Below are positions 1-6,914 of a stretch of DNA of 13,534 nucleotides, one piece after another. The stretch's first letter is position 1. Each line of letters starts with the position of its first letter. The notes beneath the pieces were generated by a model that was given only the letters and a program-made list of their open reading frames with translations, was not told where the DNA came from and ran no database searches. The position numbers and the translations under genes were made by a program. Source of the DNA: Deltaproteobacteria bacterium (lineage in GTDB: Bacteria > Desulfobacterota > Syntrophia > Syntrophales > UBA2210); contig JAFGQD010000054.1 in the NCBI GenBank assembly GCA_016935875.1, positions 1 to 13,534 on the forward strand, given 5' to 3'.

Positions 1-1127
1 ATAAGATGTCACACCAGCTTGGAGAACTGCTCGATGTCTCCGAGGAGAAGATATACCGTCTTGCGGGCGAACAGTTCAATATCAATTCTCCGAAACAGAT
101 GCAGACCATACTGTTCGACAGGCTCGCCCTCCCCCGGGGGAGGAAAACAAAGGCGGGCTACTCGACGGATGTGGATGTGTTGACGAATCTCGCGAGATCG
201 TATGAACTCCCGGCCCAGATACTGGTGTACCGCAGCCTGGCAAAACTAAAATCGACGTATGTCGATGCCCTGCCCCTGCTTGTCAATCCGGAGACGGGGA
301 GAGTACATACGTCGTATAATCAGACGGTGACGGCCACAGGGAGACTCTCCAGCAGCAATCCCAATCTCCAGAACATACCGATACGGACGGACGAGGGGAA
401 GAGGATACGGCAGGCCTTCATAGCGCCAGAAGGCTGCGAACTCGTGTCGGCTGATTACTCTCAGATAGAGCTTCGTATTCTGGCGCACCTCTCCGGAGAT
501 GAACTGCTTATGAGTGCCTTTGAATCCGGCGACGATGTACATACAAAGACGGCCTCCGACATATTCGGCGTGTTTCCCGGGATGGTCAGCGAGGAGATGC
601 GCCGGCAGGCGAAGGTGATAAACTTCGGTGTCATTTACGGAATGAGTCCCTTCGGCCTTGCCAGAGAACTGGGGATAAGCCAGAAGCGCGCGAAAGAGTA
701 CATAGATGAATATTTTTCAAGATTCTCCGGTGTTCGCAGGTTCATAGATGATATCCTGATACGGGCCGGAGAAAACGGGTTCGTCACCACGCTTCTGAAC
801 AGGCGGCGATACATACCGGAGATCAACAGCGGGAATGTACAGGTCCGTCAGTTTGCGGAGAGGATGGCCATCAACACCCCCATACAGGGGACGGCGGCCG
901 ATCTGATCAAGGTGGCAATGCTGAATATCGCGGGGAGGATGAAGGAGAAGAATCTGTCCGCATCTATGATCATGCAGGTACACGATGAATTGGTTTTCGA
1001 AGTTCCCGTGCAGGAAAAGGAGGAGATTATGAGCCTTGTCAAACGGGAAATGGAAAAGGTGATAACCCTGAAAGTACCACTGAAGGTGGAGATCGCTTCC
1101 GGAAGAAACTGGGATGAGGCGCATTGA
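1..1127 (+). CDS. polA: DNA polymerase I, C-terminal part (5'-truncated by window edge)
   Basis: Family A DNA polymerase, which fills gaps and replaces RNA primers during repair and lagging-strand synthesis in the cytoplasm. The frame is open to the left edge, so the 5'-3' exonuclease, any proofreading domain and the start of the thumb lie outside the window. Counting from the Met codon at base 6, the fragment has 373 residues. Motif A is DYSQIELR (Asp150), motif B is RRQAKVINFGVIYG (Arg199, Lys203, Phe207, Tyr211) and motif C is QVHDELVFEV (Asp327, Glu328). Spacing of the catalytic residues matches E. coli Pol I exactly: Asp150 to Asp327 equals Asp705 to Asp882, and the C-terminus falls at the E. 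coli-equivalent residue 928. Phe207 is at the Phe762 position that favours deoxy- over dideoxynucleotides. No substitution of a key residue was seen. The next gene starts 159 bases downstream. Confidence 0.97.
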   Translation, partial: KMSHQLGELLDVSEEKIYRLAGEQFNINSPKQMQTILFDRLALPRGRKTKAGYSTDVDVLTNLARSYELPAQILVYRSLAKLKSTYVDALPLLVNPETGRVHTSYNQTVTATGRLSSSNPNLQNIPIRTDEGKRIRQAFIAPEGCELVSADYSQIELRILAHLSGDELLMSAFESGDDVHTKTASDIFGVFPGMVSEEMRRQAKVINFGVIYGMSPFGLARELGISQKRAKEYIDEYFSRFSGVRRFIDDILIRAGENGFVTTLLNRRRYIPEINSGNVQVRQFAERMAINTPIQGTAADLIKVAMLNIAGRMKEKNLSASMIMQVHDELVFEVPVQEKEEIMSLVKREMEKVITLKVPLKVEIASGRNWDEAH

Positions 1128-1286
1128 GTTTCTCCCGGGTCTGGGCCACCATCTGACATGATCGGGATGAAAGTGAAAAGGGCGCGATTATGGATCGACC
1201 GGGTCAGTTTACCAATATCGGCGCATTCAGGGCTTGTATCGTAGGACGGCGCTGGGCGATAAAAAAATAGCAAGGAGGAGGGAGAT

Positions 1287-2003
1287 ATGGCGATTGTAGA
1301 ATGGAAGAAGGATGGGACGGTTGCGGTCATGACTATGAACAACGGCGAGAACCGGCACAACCCTGACTTTATCAGGGCTATTCTGGACATCTTTGACGAG
1401 ATCGAGAATGACGAGACAATCTCATCCGTGGTTATCACCTCAAGCGATACAAAAAACTGGTCGCAGGGTATCGATGTTGTATGGATGATGAACACCATGA
1501 ATAATAAGGACACTCAGGCGATCAAGGATTTTTTATATGGTCTGAACAGGATATTTACACGAATCCTGTATTTTCCGATGCCTGTTATCGCGTCCATGAA
1601 CGGGCATGCCTTTGGAGATGGAAGTATCATGGCCTGTGCCTGTGATTTCAGATTTATGAAGGCCGACAGGGGATATTTCTGTTTCCCGGAGGTGGATATA
1701 AACATCCCCTTTATGCCGGCGATGCTTGCTATCATAAAAAAAGCGATCCCATACTATAAGCTTGAAGAGCTTGTGTACAGCGGGAAGAGGGCGACCGCGA
1801 AGGAACTGGAGGAAAGTCATGTTATCGTGAAGGCGTCCGAAAACGAAGAGGCCCTCCTCCAGGACGCGATTGCGTTCGCGAGGACCTTCACCAAGAAGAG
1901 GGCGGTGTTCGAGCAGCATAAGAAGAGACTGCACAAGCATATCATTGAGATCATGGAGAAGGAAGACCCGGCCTTTATTGAGCCCCTCAACATAATGGTC
2001 TGA
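1287..2003 (+). CDS. crotonase-superfamily protein, probable delta3-delta2-enoyl-CoA isomerase
   Basis: A 238-residue cytoplasmic enzyme of the enoyl-CoA hydratase/isomerase superfamily, expected to act on an acyl-CoA thioester in fatty-acid or related acyl-CoA degradation. The oxyanion-hole segment is ASMNGHAFGDGSIMACACD (about residues 102-120), followed by DRGYFCFPEVDINIPF (127-142). Aligned to rat enoyl-CoA hydratase, the residue matching Glu164 is kept (Glu135), but the one matching Glu144 is Ile114. A single catalytic Glu is the pattern of delta3-delta2-enoyl-CoA isomerases rather than hydratases, and the DRGY/PEVDI stretch recalls the plant peroxisomal isomerases. The length is slightly short for the family (about 250-260), with a basic C-terminal helix. 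The start is set by a strong AGGAGGAGGGAG Shine-Dalgarno at 1273-1284. Its stop lies 13 bases before the next start, so the two are probably co-transcribed. The exact substrate is not visible; a hydratase-like or non-canonical role is possible. Confidence 0.87.
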   Translation: MAIVEWKKDGTVAVMTMNNGENRHNPDFIRAILDIFDEIENDETISSVVITSSDTKNWSQGIDVVWMMNTMNNKDTQAIKDFLYGLNRIFTRILYFPMPVIASMNGHAFGDGSIMACACDFRFMKADRGYFCFPEVDINIPFMPAMLAIIKKAIPYYKLEELVYSGKRATAKELEESHVIVKASENEEALLQDAIAFARTFTKKRAVFEQHKKRLHKHIIEIMEKEDPAFIEPLNIMV

Positions 2004-2016
2004 AAAATGGTCTGAG

Positions 2017-3261
2017 ATGGAAAAGCGTACGGTTATTGTAGTCGGCGGCGGGGCATCCGGGATGATGGCATCCGGGCAGGCCGCCGGGACGGGTGCGGAG
2101 ACGCTGCTGCTTGAGAAGATGCACCGTCCCGGACGCAAGCTCGGCATCACGGGCAAGGGTCGGTGCAACCTCACCAATGTGGCTTCTCTTCCGGAATTTA
2201 TTTCGCACTTCGGGTCCAACGGGATCTTTCTCCGGCAGGCCTTTCATCGTTTTTCGAATGAAGACCTTGTGACGTTTTTTGAAGAGCTGGGTGTCCCTAT
2301 CGTTGTCGAACGAGGAGGACGCGTATTCCCTGCGAGCGGACAGGCACGGGACGTGGTGGATGCGCTGACGGGATGGATGAGAAGACAGGGAGTGAAGGTG
2401 CGGCAGGAAGTAACCGTGGACGGCCTGCTTATCGAAGGACGGAAGGTTTGCGGTGTGCGTGATGTAATGGGAAAGAGATACCTCGCCGGAGCCGTGATTA
2501 TCGCGACAGGGGGCGTATCGTATCCCGCCACCGGTTCAACCGGCGATGGATACCGTCTGGCACAATCGGCAGGACATTCCATCGTGCCGGTTCGTCCCGC
2601 GCTGATTCCCCTGGAGACTGAGGGTGATGTGGCGCCGCGTCTGCAGGGCCTGAGCATGCGCAACGTGAACGTCAGTATCTTGATTGACGGCAGAAAAAAG
2701 GATGAGGCGTTTGGAGAGATGCTCTTCACACATTTCGGTCTTTCCGGCCCGGTCATCCTTTCCCTCAGCGGCAGGGTAACGGACGCGTTGAATCTGGGCG
2801 GCAGGGTGACCGTCTCCATTGACCTGAAACCTGCACTGGATGAACACAAACTGGATGAAAGGTTGCTGCGCGATCTTGACGCCCACGGAAAACGCATGTT
2901 TCAGACGCTGCTCGAAGGCCTGCTGCCCGGTAAACTGATACCTGTCTGTATGGAGCTTACAGAAATCCCCCCTGACAGGAGGGGCCATCAGATAACCGCG
3001 CGGGAGCGGGGGCGTCTGCGGGCATGGCTCAAAGACTTTCGCCTGGAGGTAAGCGGAACCCGTCCTCTATCCGAGGCCATCATCACCGCAGGCGGGATAC
3101 ATACGGAGGAAATAGATCCCCGCACAATGGCATCACGCCTTGTCGACGGACTCTATTTCGCGGGTGAAATGATGGATATAGATGCCGATACCGGAGGCTA
3201 TAATCTCCAGGCCGCGTTCTCCACCGGCTGGCTTGCGGGAAGGTCGGCGGTGAGACAATGA
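2017..3261 (+). CDS. BaiN/HI0933-family FAD-dependent oxidoreductase
   Basis: A 414-residue flavoprotein of the HI0933-like family (YhiN/BaiN), normal length. The N-terminus holds a Rossmann dinucleotide fold with GGGASG at residues 10-15 and the acidic residue closing the second strand at Glu33. The family signature GKGRCNLTN follows at 47-55. The C-terminus has the matching FAD contact segment GGIHTEEIDPRTM, then GLYFAGEMMDIDADTGGYN (about 375-393). Family members are predicted NAD(P)H- or quinol-linked oxidoreductases; one clostridial relative is assigned to bile-acid metabolism, but that should not be carried over here, and the substrate is unknown. There is no clear Shine-Dalgarno: the 13 bases between the preceding stop and this ATG hold a near-copy of the preceding gene's end, so translation may depend on coupling. 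It converges with the minus-strand gene ending at 3325. Confidence 0.92.
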   Translation: MEKRTVIVVGGGASGMMASGQAAGTGAETLLLEKMHRPGRKLGITGKGRCNLTNVASLPEFISHFGSNGIFLRQAFHRFSNEDLVTFFEELGVPIVVERGGRVFPASGQARDVVDALTGWMRRQGVKVRQEVTVDGLLIEGRKVCGVRDVMGKRYLAGAVIIATGGVSYPATGSTGDGYRLAQSAGHSIVPVRPALIPLETEGDVAPRLQGLSMRNVNVSILIDGRKKDEAFGEMLFTHFGLSGPVILSLSGRVTDALNLGGRVTVSIDLKPALDEHKLDERLLRDLDAHGKRMFQTLLEGLLPGKLIPVCMELTEIPPDRRGHQITARERGRLRAWLKDFRLEVSGTRPLSEAIITAGGIHTEEIDPRTMASRLVDGLYFAGEMMDIDADTGGYNLQAAFSTGWLAGRSAVRQ

Positions 3262-3324
3262 ATTCCAGAGGTCAGGCACATTCAATGACAGAAAGATCCC
3301 GATATGAATCCCGATGAGTCGGAG

Positions 3325-3693
3325 CTATCCCGCGGGGGGTGTGGGAGGTGTTGCTCCGGAATCGATTTCTTCCGAGGGTTTTCCTTCCGGGACCTGCACT
3401 TCGGTTTGCTCGTTTATCTGAAACTTTCTTTTCCTTATCTCCTCCACGATCTCTTCCAAGGCTATTGTACTGTCTTCATATGTAACAGTAATTGTCGATG
3501 TCGTGGAGTTCATCTTGAAATCAAGAACACCCTCTGTCTTCTTCAGGATAGAACTTATCCTGGCCCTGCCTGATCATCCCCAGCATCCGGAAACATTCAG
3601 GCGATATGTCCTTTCGGCGGCGATGGATGCCTGTGAAAGGAGTATAAGCATTACGCAGAGGAGCATTGCGGCAATAGTCTTCTTCGTAGTCAT
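3325..3693 (-). CDS. candidate secreted selenoprotein, HMA-like domain with in-frame UGA (Sec40)
   Basis: Seen: from ATG at 3693 the frame codes 122 residues to TAG at 3325-3327, with a single in-frame TGA at 3574-3576 (codon 40). Residues 1-25 form a good signal peptide (basic TTKK, hydrophobic core, SIA|A cleavage site). Residues 31 to about 95 match the HMA/MerP pattern on both sides of the TGA: VSG before it, then RISSILKKTEGV, a beta strand TSTITVTYED and the helix LEEIVEEIRKRKF. The tail is Pro-rich (PPTPPAG). The start lies 3 bases after the upstream chaperone's stop, with GGGAG in that gene as a possible Shine-Dalgarno. Read through as selenocysteine, the motif is C37-W-G-U40; the canonical HMA Cys positions are Gly39 and Gly42. 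A SECIS-like hairpin follows the TGA. Inference: a periplasmic redox or metal-handling selenoprotein. The alternative is a nonsense-mutated pseudogene, but no other lesion exists and the frame is conserved to the end. Confidence 0.75.
3544..3576 (-). promoter_or_regulatory. putative bacterial SECIS element with its UGA
   Basis: On the minus strand the UGA at 3576-3574 is followed by a perfect 7-bp hairpin, CAGGAUA / UAUCCUG (3562-3556 and 3550-3544), closing a 5-base loop AGUUC (3555-3551). Counting U of UGA as 1, the stem spans 15-33, and G23 and U24 lie in the loop, the same positions as the SelB-contact bases of the E. coli fdhF SECIS. The UGA-to-loop distance is 18 bases, and a G is within the first two loop bases, as expected of bacterial SECIS elements. 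The bulged U17 of fdhF is absent (G17 is paired here). Function in Sec insertion is inference. Confidence 0.68.
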
Positions 3694-3696
3694 TCG

Positions 3697-5295
3697 TTAC
3701 AGATCTCCCACGTTCTTTAGTATCTTCAGTTTCCCTTTGCTGATCATGTTCGCGCGTGACCCCTCCAGCCATGACATGAGGTATCTTTCTTCCTTCATCC
3801 TGAGGAGATAATCTTTTATTGAGTCTTTCTGTGCTTCCCATTCTTTTTCGTCCAATGTGCCTTCTTCTTTAAACTTAACTATAATATGCTTCCCATCGAC
3901 GAAGAATACGGTATCGGGGAGGGGCGCTTTCTCGGATATCTTGATGAGAGCTTCTTGCAGTTCCTGAGAGTAGCCGATCTTCGGTATGTCGGGACCCGGC
4001 AGAAATAAACCGGTTTCCGATAATTCCAGACCGGTATCTTTGGAGAGCTTTACCATATCCGTTCCATTTTTCAGACGGCCAAGCATCTCTTCCGCTTTCT
4101 TCTTGCTTAACTTTATGGATTCAGTTTCTGTATAATTTTTTTGAACCTTTTTTACGACTTCCTTGAGATCGGGGATATAAGAAGGTTTCAGTGATACAAG
4201 TTTGAATATATAGTGTCCGCTGCTGTCGGAAAAGACGCGCCCCAGATCACCCTCTTCCAGATTGAATACATATTCAGACAGACCCTGAATGCCGGCTAAT
4301 TGACCGGGGGGGGGTGTATCTCGGAAAAGTTCCGATGTCTCTATAGTGAGCCCCTTCTTCCCTGCATACTCTTCAAAGTTTTCCTCTTGGTAGATCGTAT
4401 CGTGTGTCTTCTTTGCCTCTTCAAAGGCCGCGTCCATACCCTTGATTGATTTCAATGCGGAGACAATAGTACTCCTTACTTCCGACAGGGGTTTTGTCTT
4501 TCCGTTATCTTCGAACTCGCCTGTGTGGTAGTCGTAATATTCCTTTATCTCTTCTTCCGATATATTCGCAGCGTCGGCGAAAGATTCTCCCTTGAAGGCA
4601 ATGTACTCGATCACTGCGCCTTGAGGTATCCGGAACTCCTCACCATGTTCTTTCAGATACCTTGCAAGATCTTCTTCGGAGGGCTGTCCTTTGACCTTGA
4701 GATTATCCGAGGCTACCGCTATGAAGTTTACATTGATCTTTCTGCTCTGCGTATTGTAGATGTCGCGGACTTCTTTATCTGATACCTTTGCCGACTCCTT
4801 GATAAGCCTTTCCAGTTTTCCTGTCTTTAACGCCCTTCTCTGAAGGGCCTCAAAATCCTCCGGGGTCATCCGCTGAGACCGAAGGGCTCTCTGGTACAGG
4901 TTATTGTCGAAGACGCCATTTCTCTGGAAGGCCGGATAGGAAATAATGGATGCCTTCAGTTCATCGTCGCTTACATCCAGTTTCAGATCATCGGCCTTTG
5001 ACAGGATTATCGCTCGATTGATAAGATTGTCAAACGCCTGTTGCTTCGGATTCATTTTTTTCAGCAGATCATCGGTAAGGTTGTCGCCATATCGCTGTCG
5101 ATAGAAGTCCAGCAGGTTCTGATACTCCGTTCTGAATGCTGCGTAAGCTATCCGTGATCCGTCGATCTGTGCAATGGTCTCGGTCTGCTGTCTTCCCCGC
5201 ATGGATCCGAAATAGAAGACAAAAACAACAACAATGATACCCAGCACGACCTTCATGAGCCAGTTTCTGGCATGTTTCCGCATTAATTGAAGCAT
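3697..5295 (-). CDS. PpiD/SurA_N-type membrane-anchored periplasmic chaperone, no plain parvulin domain
   Basis: A 532-residue inner-membrane protein that probably assists folding of exported proteins in the periplasm. A basic N-terminus and one hydrophobic helix (about residues 14-30) anchor it with the bulk outside. Residues 41-165 form the SurA_N-like chaperone module, with the hallmark FQRNGVFDNNLYQRALRSQR and MTPEDFE (123-149) much as in E. coli PpiD. After the ISEEEIKEYYDYHTGEF helix, where PpiD proteins normally enter the parvulin domain (RHILV and GGDLG motifs), this protein goes straight to the C-terminal EVRSTIVSALKSIKGMDAAF segment and two PpiD-like tail units (such as EGDLGRVFSDSSGHYIFKL). 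It is about 90 residues shorter than E. coli PpiD (623), roughly one parvulin domain. The start is the first ATG, with a weak AAAGG upstream; a second Met four codons on is possible. It is divergent from mreB and leads a probable operon with the selenoprotein candidate. Confidence 0.88.
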   Translation of the reverse strand: MLQLMRKHARNWLMKVVLGIIVVVFVFYFGSMRGRQQTETIAQIDGSRIAYAAFRTEYQNLLDFYRQRYGDNLTDDLLKKMNPKQQAFDNLINRAIILSKADDLKLDVSDDELKASIISYPAFQRNGVFDNNLYQRALRSQRMTPEDFEALQRRALKTGKLERLIKESAKVSDKEVRDIYNTQSRKINVNFIAVASDNLKVKGQPSEEDLARYLKEHGEEFRIPQGAVIEYIAFKGESFADAANISEEEIKEYYDYHTGEFEDNGKTKPLSEVRSTIVSALKSIKGMDAAFEEAKKTHDTIYQEENFEEYAGKKGLTIETSELFRDTPPPGQLAGIQGLSEYVFNLEEGDLGRVFSDSSGHYIFKLVSLKPSYIPDLKEVVKKVQKNYTETESIKLSKKKAEEMLGRLKNGTDMVKLSKDTGLELSETGLFLPGPDIPKIGYSQELQEALIKISEKAPLPDTVFFVDGKHIIVKFKEEGTLDEKEWEAQKDSIKDYLLRMKEERYLMSWLEGSRANMISKGKLKILKNVGDL

Positions 5296-5337
5296 ATCTT
5301 AACGTTCTACCTTTCAATTTTGGTGGCTTTGTGAGTT

Positions 5338-5349
5338 CCGACGTGTCGG
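5338..5349. repeat. short intergenic palindrome, CCG-type copy 1
   Basis: CCGACGTGTCGG has perfect 5-base arms around a 2-base centre. Its reverse complement, CCGACACGTCGG, fits CCG[A/T][C/T]ACGTCGG, the motif shared with the copies at 6691-6706 and 11756-11771. It lies upstream of the ppiD-like gene, about 45 bases from its start. Confidence 0.5.
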
Positions 5350-5488
5350 TATCGCTTTGCCGTCCGGTCTTGACTTGCTGCAAAATCGTCAATGTAACTG
5401 AGTGGCATTAGTAGTATACTAGCCCCTAAAATGCAATGATTTTTTGAAGGAAGGCAAACAGCCGGCATTTGAAGCGCGCGGCACGTCC

Positions 5489-5507
5489 AGTCTGACTTTG
5501 ACAGACT
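5489..5507. repeat. inverted repeat upstream of mreB
   Basis: AGTCTG (5489-5494) and CAGACT (5502-5507) are exact inverted repeats around a 7-base spacer. It lies about 45 bases upstream of the candidate mreB -35 and could be an operator or chance; 6-base arms of this kind also arise randomly. Confidence 0.25.
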
Positions 5508-5549
5508 TCCTACAAATCGGTCCCCGTTGGCGTCAGGACATATTTTTAA

Positions 5550-5578
5550 TTGATTAGGTTGTTGAAATACTGTATAGG
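5550..5578 (+). promoter_or_regulatory. candidate sigma-70-type promoter for mreB
   Basis: TTGATT (5550-5555, 4/6 to the -35 consensus), a 17-base spacer, then TATAGG (5573-5578, 4/6 to the -10 consensus). The start of transcription would be near 5585, giving a leader of about 30 bases that holds the GAGGGAGAG ribosome-binding site at 5601-5609. Confidence 0.4.
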
Positions 5579-5616
5579 AAAAGGCCGATCATGATAAATA
5601 GAGGGAGAGTGGAAAC

Positions 5617-6654
5617 TTGTTATTTGATTATATTCTGGGTTTAATATCGAACGATCTGGCCATTGATCTGGGGACGGCGAACACGCTGGTTTATGTGAGG
5701 GGGAAGGGGATTGTTCTGAATGAGCCCTCGGTTGTCGCCGTGCACAGGGATTTAAGGGGAACGAAGAAGATCCTCGCCGTGGGATCTGATGCGAAGAGGA
5801 TGCTGGGCAAGACACCCGGAAACATTGTCGCTATAAGGCCCATGAAAGACGGCGTGATCGCTGATTTCGAGATTACGGAAGCCATGTTACGCCACTTTAT
5901 CCTTCGTGTTCACAATAGAAGGACCTTCGTTCGTCCCAGAATCATCATATCCATCCCTTCGGGTATTACGCCGGTTGAAAGGAGGGCGGTAAAGGAAACC
6001 GCAGAGTCGGCCGGGGCGAGAGAGGTCTATCTTATCGAAGAACCTATGGCTGCGGCGATAGGGGCCGGTCTTCCCATAACGGAGCCGGTGAGTTCCATGG
6101 TTGTTGATATAGGCGGGGGGACGACGGAGGTTGCGGTAATTTCGCTGGCAGGTATTGTCTATTCAAAATCCGTCAGGGTAGCGGGAGACAAGATGGATAA
6201 CGCTATCGTACAGTATATGAAAAGAAAGTACAGTCTCCTTATAGGCGAAAGAACGGGAGAAATGATCAAGACAACCATCGGGTGTGCATATCCGGAGAAC
6301 GAGATAAAAACAGTGGACGTCAAGGGCCGAGATCTTATATCGGGTATTCCCAAGATTGTTGAGATAAATTCTGAAGAAGTGATGGATGCGCTGGCGGAGC
6401 CGGTGGGTGTCATCATTAATGCCATAAGAGACGCCCTGGAGAATGCTCCGCCGGAGCTGGCAGGCGATATCGTTGACAGGGGTATCGTGTTAGCCGGAGG
6501 TGGCGCACTCCTGAAAAATCTGGACGTGCTCCTCAGGGAAGAAACCGGGCTGCCCGTAACGATAGCAGACGATCCTCTCTCAGCGGTGGCCAGAGGTGCC
6601 GGCAAGGCCCTCGATGAACTGGATATACTGAAAGAGGTAACCATCCAGCTATAG
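5617..6654 (+). CDS. mreB: rod-shape-determining actin homologue MreB
   Basis: A 345-residue bacterial actin that polymerises under the inner membrane and orients the elongasome (MreCD, RodA, PBP2) for lateral-wall peptidoglycan synthesis. The phosphate-1 loop DLGTANTLVYV begins at Asp17, the phosphate-2 loop DIGGGTTEVAVISL at Asp164, and the adenosine motif AGGGALL at Ala293. The length matches E. coli MreB (347). The start is a TTG at 5617; it is preferred because it follows GAGGGAGAG at 5601-5609 and because MLFDYILGLISNDLAIDLGTANT aligns with the usual MreB N-terminus from residue 1. A later ATG would remove the N-terminal hydrophobic, membrane-binding segment. It is the first gene of the shape cluster, but is separated from mreC by an unusually long gap of 272 bases. 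Confidence 0.98.
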   Translation: MLFDYILGLISNDLAIDLGTANTLVYVRGKGIVLNEPSVVAVHRDLRGTKKILAVGSDAKRMLGKTPGNIVAIRPMKDGVIADFEITEAMLRHFILRVHNRRTFVRPRIIISIPSGITPVERRAVKETAESAGAREVYLIEEPMAAAIGAGLPITEPVSSMVVDIGGGTTEVAVISLAGIVYSKSVRVAGDKMDNAIVQYMKRKYSLLIGERTGEMIKTTIGCAYPENEIKTVDVKGRDLISGIPKIVEINSEEVMDALAEPVGVIINAIRDALENAPPELAGDIVDRGIVLAGGGALLKNLDVLLREETGLPVTIADDPLSAVARGAGKALDELDILKEVTIQL

Positions 6655-6690
6655 CGATCAACGACTCAGAATTATCAGGATCCCCGTATT

Positions 6691-6706
6691 CCCCGATACG
6701 TCGGGG
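6691..6706. repeat. short intergenic palindrome, CCG-type copy 2
   Basis: CCCCGA-TACG-TCGGGG has perfect 6-base arms around a UNCG-type tetraloop sequence. It contains CCG[A/T][C/T]ACGTCGG. There is no good T-run after it on the plus strand, so a classic terminator is unlikely; a REP-like element, RNA-stabilising hairpin or protein site are options. Confidence 0.6.
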
Positions 6707-6901
6707 TATTCTTCATCTGCTGATCTCATGGATACCGGTATGGAGGGCCTTTATCCTCGGCGACGCCTCAAAGGCGGAAAAACAAAAATCCAACCACGAA
6801 GGTCCGAAGACTGCGAAGGCCCAAAATTGAACGTTATTCCTCCCTTCTTTCTTTTCTGTTTTCCTTTCGTGTCTGATAGCCCCCTTCGAGGCATTCGGGC
6901 T

Positions 6902-6914
6902 GCGGTTTTACCGC
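6902..6914 (+). repeat. small hairpin just upstream of mreC ribosome-binding site
   Basis: GCGGT-TTT-ACCGC has perfect 5-bp arms and a 3-base loop. It ends 2 bases before the AGGA Shine-Dalgarno (6917-6920) of mreC. It might affect mreC translation or be incidental. Confidence 0.35.

Larger units (their letters stand above)
5296..5616. other. divergent intergenic region between the ppiD-like gene and mreB
   Basis: A 321-base AT-richer stretch that must carry promoters for both directions. Seen in it: the palindrome CCGACGTGTCGG at 5338-5349 (listed separately), a perfect 10-bp palindrome TAGTATACTA at 5412-5421 containing a -10-like TATACT on both strands but no good -35 in either direction, an inverted repeat AGTCTG / CAGACT at 5489-5507 with a 7-base loop, and a plausible mreB promoter at 5550-5578. 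No open frame here looks like a gene. Confidence 0.7.

Noticed and set aside
1234..1263. Possible promoter TTGTAT / GATAAA before the crotonase gene
   Set aside because: Only 3/6 and 4/6 matches with an 18-base spacer; not enough to call.
848..1513. Long minus-strand open frame antisense to polA and the crotonase gene
   Set aside because: Translation is low-complexity and Ser/Ile-rich without domain signs; it mirrors codon bias of the strongly supported plus-strand genes and spans two of them.
2244..2897. Minus-strand open frame antisense to the BaiN-like gene
   Set aside because: Arg/Ser/Thr/Pro-rich shadow of a well-supported gene, with no ribosome-binding site or known motif.
3262..3324. 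Terminator between the convergent genes
   Set aside because: No stable hairpin with a T-run on either strand was found; only a direct repeat of ATCCCGAT was seen.
3304..3811. Plus-strand frames opposite the selenoprotein candidate and the chaperone 3' end
   Set aside because: No domain or start signal; the minus strand has a signal peptide, an HMA pattern and operon spacing.
5498..5503. Perfect TTGACA upstream of mreB
   Set aside because: No -10-like hexamer lies 15-19 bases downstream; the pair at 5550-5578 is better placed.
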